Of a stretch of DNA of 64,000 bases, positions 26,345-34,901 are shown piece after piece. Source of the stretch: Gordonia lacunae (GTDB lineage Bacteria > Actinomycetota > Actinomycetes > Mycobacteriales > Mycobacteriaceae). How positions within the stretch are numbered: the stretch's first letter is position 1; each line of letters begins with the position of its first letter. The translations under genes and the position numbers were made by a program. Location: the NCBI RefSeq assembly GCF_002149015.1, contig NZ_NGFO01000030.1:1-64000 (forward strand), given 5' to 3'. The notes below the pieces were generated by a model. That model saw only the letters and a program-made list of their open reading frames with translations, was not told where the DNA came from and made no database searches.

Positions 26345-26395
26345 CGTTACCGTCCGTAATCCTTCTGTGACCAACCCTGAGAGCCGACGGTAACG
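26345..26395 (-). promoter_or_regulatory. Inverted repeat with GTNAC repeats upstream of the M23 gene
   Basis: CGTTACCGTC (26345-26354) is inverted as GACGGTAACG (26386-26395). On the minus strand, GTCAC, ATTAC and GTAAC follow each other at 11- and 10-base spacing, the helical phasing of MtrA-type response-regulator sites. MtrA controls cell-wall hydrolase genes in mycobacteria and Streptomyces, so control of the M23 gene is plausible. Confidence 0.45.
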
Positions 26396-26442
26396 AAATG
26401 ATTGCGGCAAGTCCAACCGTAGAAAGCGACAAACCGGGATAT

Positions 26443-26458
26443 TGTGAGCTGAGTCACA
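26443..26458 (+). promoter_or_regulatory. Consensus CRP/GlxR-type binding site
   Basis: TGTGAGCTGAGTCACA is an exact match to TGTGA-N6-TCACA, the site of the cAMP receptor proteins of mycobacteria (Rv3676) and corynebacteria (GlxR). It lies 285 bases before sucC and 226 bases before the M23 start, so it could control either gene. Confidence 0.6.
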
Positions 26459-26742
26459 GGAGTTCCCGACATCACTCGAAGTTGACGAATCTGCTGTTCA
26501 CTACAGCACATTCAACCTGTGAGGCCGGCGTGGCGGTGGCGAGCGGTGTCGGTGCAGTTCATGGGCGCACCGCGAGGGTGTTCCCCGCACACGGCGTCGC
26601 CAATACTGTGAGGACCGACCGAGCGAGTGATCTGTCGCACAAGCGCAGGGTGCGCGCGGGGTGGCGATTCACGACAGGTTTAAAGTCCGATATGGCCCGC
26701 ATTACACCCTTGCGCGGGCAAATCTACGAGATGGTGAGCTGA

Positions 26743-27906
<1,164 letters not shown>

Positions 27907-27920
27907 GGGAGCCACGGAAT

Positions 27921-28823
27921 ATGTCGATCTTTCTGAACAAAGACAACAAGGTCATCGTCCAGGGCATCACCGGCGGTGAGGGCACCAAGCACACCGCTCT
28001 GATGCTCAAGGCCGGCACCAACGTCGTCGGTGGTGTCAACGCGCGCAAGGCCGGCACCACCGTGTCGCACGTCGACGCCGACGGCAACAACGTCGAGCTG
28101 CCGGTGTTCGCATCGGTCGCCGAGGCCATGAAGGAGACCGGGGCCGACACCTCGATCGCCTTCGTGCCGCCGAAGTTCTCCAAGGACGCCATCATCGAGG
28201 CCATCGACGCGGAGATCCCGCTTCTCGTGGTCATCACCGAGGGCATCCCGGTGCAGGACTCCGCCTACGCGTGGGCCTACAACGTGGAGAAGGGCGAGAA
28301 GACCCGCATCATCGGGCCCAACTGTCCCGGCATCATCACCCCGGGTGAGGCGCTGGTGGGCATCACGCCGAACAACATCACCGGCAAGGGTCCGATCGGT
28401 CTGGTCTCGAAGTCGGGCACCCTGACCTACCAGATGATGTACGAGCTGCGCGATCTCGGCTTCTCGACCGCCATCGGCATCGGTGGAGACCCGGTCATCG
28501 GCACCACCCACATCGACGCCATCGAGGCGTTCGAGAAGGATCCCGAGACCAAGCTGATCGTGATGATCGGCGAGATCGGCGGCGACGCCGAGGAGAAGGC
28601 CGGCGAGTACATCAAGGCCAACGTGACCAAGCCGGTCGTCGGCTACGTCGCGGGCTTCACCGCCCCCGAGGGCAAGACGATGGGCCACGCGGGAGCCATC
28701 GTCTCGGACGGTGCGGGTACCGCCCAGGGCAAGAAGGAGGCCCTCGAGGCCGCGGGCGTCAAGGTCGGCAAGACGCCGTCCGAGACCGCCTCGCTGGCCC
28801 GGGAGCTCTACCAGGCTCTGTAA
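27921..28823 (+). CDS. sucD: Succinyl-CoA synthetase (ADP-forming) alpha subunit
   Basis: 300 residues. The CoA-binding Rossmann domain starts [38 protein letters not shown] is the central signature, and the phosphorylated active-site histidine is His256 in [12 protein letters not shown]. It forms the catalytic tetramer or dimer with SucC. The ribosome binding site AAGGGAG is 10 bases before the ATG. A strong hairpin with a T run 19 bases after the stop ends the sucCD operon. Lysine and glutamate codon choice is strongly biased, as expected for a highly expressed gene. Confidence 0.97.
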   Translation: MSIFLNKDNKVIVQGITGGEGTKHTALMLKAGTNVVGGVNARKAGTTVSHVDADGNNVELPVFASVAEAMKETGADTSIAFVPPKFSKDAIIEAIDAEIPLLVVITEGIPVQDSAYAWAYNVEKGEKTRIIGPNCPGIITPGEALVGITPNNITGKGPIGLVSKSGTLTYQMMYELRDLGFSTAIGIGGDPVIGTTHIDAIEAFEKDPETKLIVMIGEIGGDAEEKAGEYIKANVTKPVVGYVAGFTAPEGKTMGHAGAIVSDGAGTAQGKKEALEAAGVKVGKTPSETASLARELYQAL

Positions 28824-28841
28824 GGCACACGAGAACCGAAG

Positions 28842-28873
28842 AACCCGAGCGGGTCTGCCCGCTCGGGTTTTTT
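28842..28873 (+). terminator. Intrinsic terminator of sucCD
   Basis: CCCGAGCGGG (28844-28853) pairs with CCCGCTCGGG (28858-28867) around a TCTG loop and runs into TTTTTT. Flanking AA/TT extends the stem by two pairs. This is the clearest factor-independent terminator in the window. Confidence 0.93.
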
Positions 28874-28915
28874 CGTGGCCCGACCGGCCCCGATCCCGCA
28901 TGCGATAATTCGTCG

Positions 28916-29623
28916 GTGGACTCCCGGGCGCGGCGCGGCGCGATCTCCCAGCTCGCCGGGGAGTCGCTGCGGTTCGCGGGGGTGATGGCGGACGTGGCCG
29001 AACGTCTGCCCCTCGCGGGCGGGGTCATCGGGTCCGTCCGCGTGCGGCTGGCCGAAGCCGCCGACACCGCTGTCACCGTGGTGGTCTCGACGACGCGAGC
29101 CGTTCTGGGCGTCGTCATCCGCGAGGTGGTCGACGCCCTGGTCGAGGAGGTCGACCTCACCGACCTCGTCCTCACCCATGTCGACCTCAAGCGCCTCATC
29201 GGCGAGGTCCTCGCTCTCATCGACATCGACGAGGTCATCACCACCGTGGATCTCGATCGTGCTGTGGCACAGGTGGACCTGAATGCGGCGATCGACCTCG
29301 TCGACCTCGACGCGGTGATCGGGAAGGTCGATCTCGACTCCGTCGCCACCGGAATCGACATCGACGCGATCGCCGCGCGGATCGACATCGACGCCATCCT
29401 CGGGCGGGTCGATCTTATCGGGCTCGCCGAGGAGATCATCGACGGCGTCGATCTCCCCGACATCATCCGCGAGGCGAGCACCTCGGTGACCGCGGACGTG
29501 ATGACCGACGTGCGAAGCACCAGCGAACGCGCCGACGACGCCGTCGCGAACGCGGTGAACCGGTTCCTGCGCCGGCGCGGCGCGACCGTCGAGGCTGCTC
29601 CTGACGCCGGGGAGCCTCGATGA
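28916..29623 (+). CDS. Nonapeptide-repeat protein (VDL repeats), unknown function
   Basis: The 235-residue protein contains eleven [VI]-D-[LI] cores between residues 79 and 180. Seven successive cores, from 102 to 165, are spaced exactly 9 residues apart; consensus V-D-L-D-x-[AV]-[IV]-x-x. The first and last intervals are 10-13. This predicts a regular amphipathic solenoid or continuous helix with an aliphatic face and an Asp face. The N-terminus (1-75) is helical, with a hydrophobic stretch AVTVVVSTTRAVLGVVI, and the C-terminus is basic. No signal peptide is seen. The GTG start follows GATAAT by 6 bases (leaderless pattern). It overlaps the RDD gene by 4 bases. Family not known to me. Confidence 0.75.
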   Translation: MDSRARRGAISQLAGESLRFAGVMADVAERLPLAGGVIGSVRVRLAEAADTAVTVVVSTTRAVLGVVIREVVDALVEEVDLTDLVLTHVDLKRLIGEVLALIDIDEVITTVDLDRAVAQVDLNAAIDLVDLDAVIGKVDLDSVATGIDIDAIAARIDIDAILGRVDLIGLAEEIIDGVDLPDIIREASTSVTADVMTDVRSTSERADDAVANAVNRFLRRRGATVEAAPDAGEPR

Positions 29624-30156
29624 CCGCCGAACCGAAACCGACCGGGCCGGTGGATGATTCGGCTCCGACGACACCGGCCCCGACGCCGCCGGCGGCGCCC
29701 GGCCTCCCGCCCGTGCACAAGGCCCATGCGGTGCAGGACCGGGACAAGAACGCCGGCATCGTGAGCCGGGGTGTCGCCTCGTTCCTCGACCTTCTCGTCG
29801 TGTGGACGATCCTCGGTGCCGCCTACGCGGGGCTGTCCCTGATGAAGTTCGTCCTCTCGGTCGGCGAATTCTCGCTGCCGGAGGTGAATCTGATCTTCAC
29901 GACGACCGGCTTCGTGCTGGTCGCGGTCCTCTACCTGGCGACGTGTTGGGAGATCTCCGGACGCACGTTCGGGTCGGTCGTGATGGGCCTGCGTGTGGTC
30001 AACTCGGAAGGGGCCCGTATCCGGCCGACCATCGCGGTGCTGCGCGCACTGCTGTGCACCTTCTTCGCGATAGGTCTCGTATGGGTGGTGGTCGACCGGC
30101 GTCGTCGGTCGGTGGCCGATGTTCTCCTGCGCACCCGGGTCATCTACTCTCGCTGA
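29620..30156 (+). CDS. RDD-family membrane protein
   Basis: 178 residues. A Pro/Thr/Ala-rich N-terminus of about 45 residues precedes SRGVASFLDLLVVWTIL, with the Arg and Asp of the first RDD helix. Then come a second helix, a third (FTTTGFVLVAVLYLATCWE), GRTFGSVVMGLRVVN, and the last helix (LRALLCTFFAIGLVWVVVD) followed by RRRRSVADVLLRT. RDD proteins have poorly known roles, some in ion exchange. The ATG overlaps the VDL-repeat gene stop (ATGA), so the two are coupled and may work together at the membrane. Its stop overlaps the convergent SRPBCC gene by 17 bases. Confidence 0.85.
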   Translation: MTAEPKPTGPVDDSAPTTPAPTPPAAPGLPPVHKAHAVQDRDKNAGIVSRGVASFLDLLVVWTILGAAYAGLSLMKFVLSVGEFSLPEVNLIFTTTGFVLVAVLYLATCWEISGRTFGSVVMGLRVVNSEGARIRPTIAVLRALLCTFFAIGLVWVVVDRRRRSVADVLLRTRVIYSR

Positions 30157-30604
30157 CCGCCTTGAGTCGGGTCAGCCCCTTCTCGAAGTCCTTGCCCAGC
30201 AACTTGTCGAAGATGCCGAAGAGTCCGGCGACGCGGCTGAACAGCGACTGCGGGCCGACCATCGTCCAGGACACCCGCGTCGCCCGACCCTGGGGAACGA
30301 GCTCGAAGGTGACGGTGTTGGTGGTCTTCATCGGCTTCTCGAACTCGAGGTGCACCTCGACCTCGCGGGGCTCGTCGACGCGCGTGATCTCCATGGCACC
30401 CCGTCCGGCCTTCTTGTTGCCCGACCACGCGTACTTCGCCCCGACGCCGTGGTCCGCGCCGGAGTAGTCGCGCGTCATGTCCGGATCGACGCCCTCCCAC
30501 GGCGACCAGTGCACCCACTGCCGGAAGTCGGTCAGGTACGGCAGCACCGCCTCGGGCGGCGCGTCGACGGTGATGGATCGGGCGATGCGGAACGTGTCGG
30601 ACAT
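30140..30604 (-). CDS. SRPBCC family protein
   Basis: The 154-residue protein starts MSDTFRIARSITVDAPPEAVLPYLTDF, the first strand and helix of the SRPBCC fold. WVHWSPWEGVDPDMTRDYSG follows, then the strand pair EVEVHLEFEKPMKTTNTVTFELVPQG, and a C-terminal helix (FGIFDKLLGKDFEKGLTRLKAV). It resembles the polyketide cyclase 2 group. A role in binding or modifying a hydrophobic ligand is likely, but none can be named. ATG 30604 was chosen as the first start that fits the domain. It is divergent from the AccD3-like gene. Confidence 0.83.
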   Translation of the reverse strand: MSDTFRIARSITVDAPPEAVLPYLTDFRQWVHWSPWEGVDPDMTRDYSGADHGVGAKYAWSGNKKAGRGAMEITRVDEPREVEVHLEFEKPMKTTNTVTFELVPQGRATRVSWTMVGPQSLFSRVAGLFGIFDKLLGKDFEKGLTRLKAVSESR

Positions 30605-30752
30605 GAGGCCCCCGGATGAGATCGGTCGGTTGGAGTATGGAAGGGATGTCGGGCTGACGAGAGTATGACACCCGGGGCCGACCGATATCATCGCCTCGAG
30701 CGGCCGACCAGGCGCGCGGGCCGCCCGCCCTCGGCGGGATACGGTGTGAGGC

Positions 30753-32228
30753 ATGGGTGAACGGGCACGGCTCACGGCCGCGGAACTCCGCGAGATGCTC
30801 GTCGACGACGGCACGTGGGAGTCGTGGGACGCTCCGGTCGGCGAGCCGGCCGCGACCTCGGACGGAGCTGACGACACCTACGCCGCCGAACTCGAACGCG
30901 CCCGCGGCACGAGCGGGTCGGACGAAGCGGTCAGCACCGGCGTCGCCGCTGTCGGTGGGCGACGAGTGGCTATGGTGCTGAGTGAGTTCGACTTCCTCGC
31001 CGGGTCGATCGGTCGTGACGCGGGGACCCGGATCGTCGCCGCGGTGCGGCGCGCGACGCGTGAGCGGCTTCCGCTGCTGGCCCTCCCGGCGTCGGGGGGC
31101 ACCCGGATGCAGGAGGGGACGGCGGCGTTCCTGCAGATGGTCGCGATCACCGGTGCCGTCACCGACCACAAGGCCGCGGGGCTGCCCTACCTGGTGTACC
31201 TGCGACATCCGACGACCGGCGGTGTGTTCGCCTCGTGGGGGTCGCTCGGGCACATCACCTGGGCGCAGCCCGGAGCGCTCATCGGCTTCCTCGGGCCGCG
31301 TGTCTACGAGGGCCTCTACGGTGAGCCGTTCCCCGGTGATGTCCAGACGGCCGAGAATCTGCTCCGCACAACCGTTGTCGACGACGTGGTCGCGCCGAAG
31401 GACCTCCGCGACCGCCTCGCGGCGGTGCTACGACTCCTCGCCGCTCGGGAAGACGCGGTGGTCCCGCCCGGCTCGATCCGGGTACGTGCGCGACGCGCGC
31501 GTTCGGGGGAGCCGGACGACGCCTGGGCGTGTGTGCGCGCAACCCGGGAGCCCGAGCGTGCGGGACTCGTCGAGTTCCTGGCGCACGGCGACTCGGCACC
31601 GCTGTCGGACGCCGGGCCACTCCGGTTCTCGCTGAGTGAGTTCGACGGACACGTCGCACTGGTCGTCGGATATGACCGGACGTCGCAGGCGGCGGGTGAC
31701 CTGCCGGGTCCCCGGCACCTGCGCGAGGCGCGCCGGGCGATCCTGGCGGCCGGGGATCTACGGCTTCCGGTGGTCACCGTGATCGACACCCCCGGCGCCG
31801 AGCTGTCCGTCGTCGCCGAGGAGGGTGGTCTTGCGGCGCAGATAGCCCGTTGCACAGTCGAATTGATCACCGTTCCGGTGCCGACGGTCTCCGTGTTGCT
31901 GGGTCAGGGTGCGGGCGGTGCGGCGCTCGCGCTCTTCCCCGCGGACTTCCGAGTCGCGCGCGGCGATGCCTGGTTGTCGCCGTTGCCGCCCGAGGGTGCG
32001 AGCCTCATCGCGCATCGTGATCTCGACCACGCCGGTGAGATGGCCTCGCGGCAGGGCATTCTCGCCGGTCGCTTGGCGGCGCAGGGCATGATCGACCTCG
32101 TCGTCGATGCCGGATCGGACGACGAAGCGCTACCGGCGATCCGCGCCGAGATCGGCCGGTACCTGGCAGCTTCGCCGGTTCCGGACACAGAGGCGCGAAC
32201 CCGCGTGCCGACGGCGGACGCCCGATGA
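30753..32228 (+). CDS. AccD3-like fused carboxyltransferase (acyl/acetyl-CoA carboxylase)
   Basis: The 491-residue protein has two crotonase-fold halves. The N-terminal half has LLALPASGGTRMQEGTAAFLQM and GHITWAQPGALIGFLGPRVYE. The C-terminal half has LRLPVVTVIDTPGAEL and TVSVLLGQGAGGAALALFPAD with ARGDAWLSPLPPEGAS. This is the beta-alpha order of acetyl-CoA carboxyltransferase, as in M. tuberculosis AccD3 (Rv0904c, 495 residues). The AccD zinc finger is absent. Without an adjacent biotin carboxylase it would borrow an AccA subunit encoded elsewhere. ATG 30753 follows TACGGT by 7 bases (leaderless pattern). The Nudix gene overlaps its stop. Confidence 0.82.
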   Translation: MGERARLTAAELREMLVDDGTWESWDAPVGEPAATSDGADDTYAAELERARGTSGSDEAVSTGVAAVGGRRVAMVLSEFDFLAGSIGRDAGTRIVAAVRRATRERLPLLALPASGGTRMQEGTAAFLQMVAITGAVTDHKAAGLPYLVYLRHPTTGGVFASWGSLGHITWAQPGALIGFLGPRVYEGLYGEPFPGDVQTAENLLRTTVVDDVVAPKDLRDRLAAVLRLLAAREDAVVPPGSIRVRARRARSGEPDDAWACVRATREPERAGLVEFLAHGDSAPLSDAGPLRFSLSEFDGHVALVVGYDRTSQAAGDLPGPRHLREARRAILAAGDLRLPVVTVIDTPGAELSVVAEEGGLAAQIARCTVELITVPVPTVSVLLGQGAGGAALALFPADFRVARGDAWLSPLPPEGASLIAHRDLDHAGEMASRQGILAGRLAAQGMIDLVVDAGSDDEALPAIRAEIGRYLAASPVPDTEARTRVPTADAR

Positions 32229-32635
32229 CCGACCGCGTGGTGGCCGTCGGCGCACTCATCACCGACGCGGATGGCCGAATCCTGTTGATCCTGCGCCGCA
32301 ACGAGCCGTCGGCGGGGCACTGGAGCCTGCCCGGCGGCAAGGTCGAGCCAGGGGAATCGCTCGAAGAGGCGGTGGTGCGCGAGGTGGAAGAGGAAACCGG
32401 TCTGGCGGTGTCGGTCGGCGAACCGGCCATTCAGCTCGAGATCCCGGTCGGCGACGGACGGGTGTACGAGGTGCACGACTTCCGGGCCGAGATCCGTTCG
32501 GGGAAACTGCGTCCCGGTGACGACGCCGCCGACGCGGCCTTCTTCACACCGGCCCAGGTGCGCACCGCGAAAGTCACCAGCCGGCTGGTGGAGTACCTGG
32601 AACAGGCCGGTGCACTGCCACCCGAGTCGCCGTGA
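32225..32635 (+). CDS. Nudix hydrolase
   Basis: The 136-residue protein has a complete Nudix box: Gly38, Glu44, Arg52-Glu53, Glu56-Glu57 and Gly59 in the pattern GX5EX7REUXEEXGU. Upstream, SAGHWSLPGGKVEPG is typical of the MutT/ADP-ribose pyrophosphatase-like branch. It hydrolyses a nucleoside diphosphate linked to some group; the substrate is not evident. It overlaps the AccD3-like gene by 4 bases (ATGA), so it is translated from the same mRNA, although no metabolic link is obvious. No insertions or missing residues. Confidence 0.9.
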   Translation: MTDRVVAVGALITDADGRILLILRRNEPSAGHWSLPGGKVEPGESLEEAVVREVEEETGLAVSVGEPAIQLEIPVGDGRVYEVHDFRAEIRSGKLRPGDDAADAAFFTPAQVRTAKVTSRLVEYLEQAGALPPESP

Positions 32636-32718
32636 CCCCGCACCGACCCGGCGCGGACGGCAGCTTGCCGAATGGGGGCGACGTGGTGCACGAGAGTGGT
32701 TTTGTGCAGGATGGAGAG

Positions 32719-33339
32719 ATGACCGATCTACTGCCCCTGGACCCTGACCAACTCCTCACCACCACCCGCTCGGTGCGCAAGCGTCTCGACTTCGACCGTC
32801 CCGTGCCGCTCGACGTGGTCAAGGAGGCGCTCGAGGTCGCGTTGCAGGCGCCGACCGGCAGCAACAGCCAGACCTGGCATTGGATCGTGCTCACCGACCC
32901 CGAGCTGAAGCAGAAGGTCGCGGACTACTATGCGCAGTCGTTCGCGAAGTACTACTCCGGCCAGGCACCGCGGGACGAGACCGGCAAACGCGTCGCATCG
33001 AGCGCCCAATACCTCGCCGACACGATGGGTCAGGTTCCGGTGCTGGTCATCGGTGCGATCTACACCGGTGGTGATCTGCCGGCGGGCAATCAGGCCGGCG
33101 TCTGGGGTTCGTTGCTGCCGGGTGCCTGGAGTCTGCAATTGGCGTTGCGGGCCCGCGGCCTCGGGTCGGCGTGGACAACACTTCACCTGAACTACGAGAA
33201 GGAGATCGCCGAGCTCCTCGGCATCCCGGACAACATCCATCAGGGTGTGCTGCTGCCGGTGGCGTACAGCAAGGGCACCGACTTCAAGCCCGCGCCGCGG
33301 AAGCCTCTCGACTCGGTCCTCCACATCGACGGCTGGTGA
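32719..33339 (+). CDS. Nitroreductase family flavoprotein
   Basis: 206 residues. The FMN-binding N-terminal TTRSVRKRLDFDRPVP and ALQAPTGSNSQTWHWIVL match the nitroreductase family (SVR and AP-x-NxQxW motifs). GLGSAWTTLHL and LLPVAYSKG complete the fold. Such enzymes reduce nitroaromatics, quinones or enones with NAD(P)H; some act on F420-like substrates. I chose ATG 32719 (MTDLLPLDPDQ) rather than the upstream in-frame ATG, because CAGGAT/GGAGAG lies just before it and the extra N-terminus has no conserved character. It is downstream of the Nudix gene by 83 bases and convergent with the TetR gene. Confidence 0.88.
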   Translation: MTDLLPLDPDQLLTTTRSVRKRLDFDRPVPLDVVKEALEVALQAPTGSNSQTWHWIVLTDPELKQKVADYYAQSFAKYYSGQAPRDETGKRVASSAQYLADTMGQVPVLVIGAIYTGGDLPAGNQAGVWGSLLPGAWSLQLALRARGLGSAWTTLHLNYEKEIAELLGIPDNIHQGVLLPVAYSKGTDFKPAPRKPLDSVLHIDGW

Positions 33340-33354
33340 TCAGGAGGTGCCGGG

Positions 33355-34008
33355 TCACGCCTGGTCCAGCACCTCGCACCGCAGCGCTGCCAGCGCCATC
33401 GCGGTCAGGAGTCGACGCAGTCCGTGCTGGTCGAAGGCGGGCAGGCGAGGCGAGGAGTTGAGCAGCCCGAACATCGCGTGCACGCGCACGCGTGCCTCCT
33501 CGCGACCGAGAGTCAGGCCGGTCTCGTCGGTCACGGCGAGGAGCACATCCACCCACCGTTCCACGTAGCGGCGCTGCAGCAGTCGGACCCGGTGGTTGGC
33601 GGCCGGGGTCATCGACGGCAGGTCGCGATCCTGCACCGTGATGAGGTCGGGCCGCGTGACGAGCACGTCGATGTGAAAGCCGATGAGCGCGACCAGTGTT
33701 TCCGACGGGGAGCCGCCGCGGTCGGCGACCTCGCTGCCGCCGTCGTGGAGTCGCTGACTGATGTCGATGAGCATCTCGTCGAGCAGCTCGGTCTTGGAGG
33801 AGAAGTGGCGGTACATCGCCGGTCCGCTCACCCCGACAGCCCGTCCGATGTCTTCCAGCCGGACCCCGGCGAACCCGCGCTCGGCCATCTGATGGGCGGC
33901 GGCGGACAGCAATTCGGCACGACGGGCCGCCTTGGCCTGGGTTCGGCGCGTCGGTGGACGATTCGTGGCTTCCGATTCGTCCTCGCGCGGTTCATGCGTC
34001 GCGGACAT
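33355..34008 (-). CDS. TetR-family transcriptional regulator
   Basis: 217 residues. The DNA-binding domain spans about residues 22-75: RTQAKAARRAELLSAAAHQMAERGF, then the HTH IGRAVGVSGPAMYRHFSSKTELL. The ligand-binding domain includes LVALIGFHIDVLVTRPDLITVQDRDL and RRYVERWVDVLLAV, which resembles regulators of fatty-acid and steroid genes (SACE_7040-like C-terminal domain). It could be the regulator of the leucine operon at 39.5 kb, since no closer TetR gene exists, but this is only a suggestion. TAGAGT lies 9 bases before the ATG. Divergent from the DUF5336 gene. Confidence 0.87.
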   Translation of the reverse strand: MSATHEPREDESEATNRPPTRRTQAKAARRAELLSAAAHQMAERGFAGVRLEDIGRAVGVSGPAMYRHFSSKTELLDEMLIDISQRLHDGGSEVADRGGSPSETLVALIGFHIDVLVTRPDLITVQDRDLPSMTPAANHRVRLLQRRYVERWVDVLLAVTDETGLTLGREEARVRVHAMFGLLNSSPRLPAFDQHGLRRLLTAMALAALRCEVLDQA

Positions 34009-34087
34009 CGATCCCGCACTCTACGCGTTCCGGCGCGCAACCGGCGATGGCGCGTGACCCGGTCGGGCCACCGGCATCACGCATCGT

Positions 34088-34103
34088 GACCGGTGACCCG
34101 GTC
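34088..34103 (+). promoter_or_regulatory. Possible operator between tetR-like and DUF5336 genes
   Basis: GACCGG-TGAC-CCGGTC lies 80 bases upstream of the TetR start. A second palindrome, GTCGGCCGAC, is at 34113-34122. The composition is GC-rich, so chance symmetry is possible; the position in a divergent promoter region is the main support. Confidence 0.3.
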
Positions 34104-34238
34104 GAATGAAAAGTCGGCCGACCGGTGCGTGCGGGCGCCGGCAGGGCCTAGTCTTGCGCCAGATCGTGCGCCGGGTGGCGAGCGCAGATCAGTCCGAACG
34201 GCGCGGGCGGACTCCCGCGGCAAGACGAGGAGCGCATC

Positions 34239-34901
34239 GTGAATCCAGGCGAACCCCAGCATCCGGGTGGTCAGTGGTCGGGCGTCCCGCAGGGGCCGCC
34301 GACCGGAGGTTTCGCCGGCAACCAGGACCAGACCGGCGTCCACCATCCCGGCACCGGCAGCCTGCCCGGCCCGCAGTGGGGTCCCGACGCACAGCACCCG
34401 TATCCCGGTGGCGGGTGGGGACCACAGCCGTCCCGTGGCCCGGGCGCCGACCTGTCGGTGATCTTCGCGCTGGCCTCCGCGCTCGCCGGGATCGTCACCT
34501 ATTTCATGGGTTTCCTCAGTTGGGTTTCGGTGTCGGCGGGAGCCGAGGAGGAACTCAACCGCTGGGGCGCCGACTTCGAGGAGGGGCAGGGCGGGATCCC
34601 CGCATTCTTCTCCTACGAGATCGTCCTGAACCCCGGGAAGTTCTTCATCGCGCTCGGGGTCGTGGGCATCGCGGCGACGTTCGTCCTGGTTCCCCGCTAT
34701 CGCAGGGCACTGCCGTTCCTGGCGGTCGTCGGCGTCGCCGCGTGGCTGGCGCTGTTCGCCGCGGCCCTGATCACACCGCCGTTCCTCGATCTGGGCGCCG
34801 GCGCGATCGTCGGACTGATCCTGGGCTTCCTGCAGGTGGCGCTGCTGGTCGCGGCCGCCTTCTTGTACGGTCTGAAGAAGGATGACGCGCACCACTCCTG
34901 A
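34239..34901 (+). CDS. DUF5336-like membrane protein (smaller paralogue)
   Basis: 220 residues. A Gly/Pro/Gln-rich N-terminus of about 70 residues (QHPGGQWSGVPQGPPTGG) precedes four hydrophobic helices from about residue 72 to 214, with an extracytoplasmic loop (GAEEELNRWGADFEEGQGG) between helices 1 and 2, and a short charged tail (KKDDAHHS). The plan matches the 34-kDa-antigen-like DUF5336 proteins, of which a longer copy is at 49662. The GTG is 7 bases after GAGGAG. A TAGTCT -10-like box lies about 90 bases upstream. It overlaps the next gene by 20 bases. Function unknown. Confidence 0.75.
   Translation: MNPGEPQHPGGQWSGVPQGPPTGGFAGNQDQTGVHHPGTGSLPGPQWGPDAQHPYPGGGWGPQPSRGPGADLSVIFALASALAGIVTYFMGFLSWVSVSAGAEEELNRWGADFEEGQGGIPAFFSYEIVLNPGKFFIALGVVGIAATFVLVPRYRRALPFLAVVGVAAWLALFAAALITPPFLDLGAGAIVGLILGFLQVALLVAAAFLYGLKKDDAHHS

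Larger units (their letters stand above)
26218..26742 (+). other. 525-base divergent intergenic region, M23 peptidase / sucC
   Basis: No gene is supported here. The region holds a 10-base inverted repeat with GTNAC repeats (26345-26395), a perfect CRP-type site (26443-26458), and a hairpin GCCCGC/GCGGGC (26695-26700 with 26714-26719) within the presumed sucC leader. Lower G+C around 26380-26530 than in the flanking genes fits promoter DNA. A possible sucC ribosome binding site is GAGATGGTGAG just before its ATG. Confidence 0.7.

Noticed and set aside
26218-26400. c-di-AMP (ydaO) riboswitch before the M23 gene, as seen before some actinobacterial wall hydrolases
   Set aside because: The conserved riboswitch core motifs were not found; only the inverted repeat and GTNAC repeats are visible.
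26398-26742. 114-codon frame running up to sucC
   Set aside because: Composition unlike a protein of this genome, no ribosome binding site, and it covers a CRP-type site and the sucC leader.
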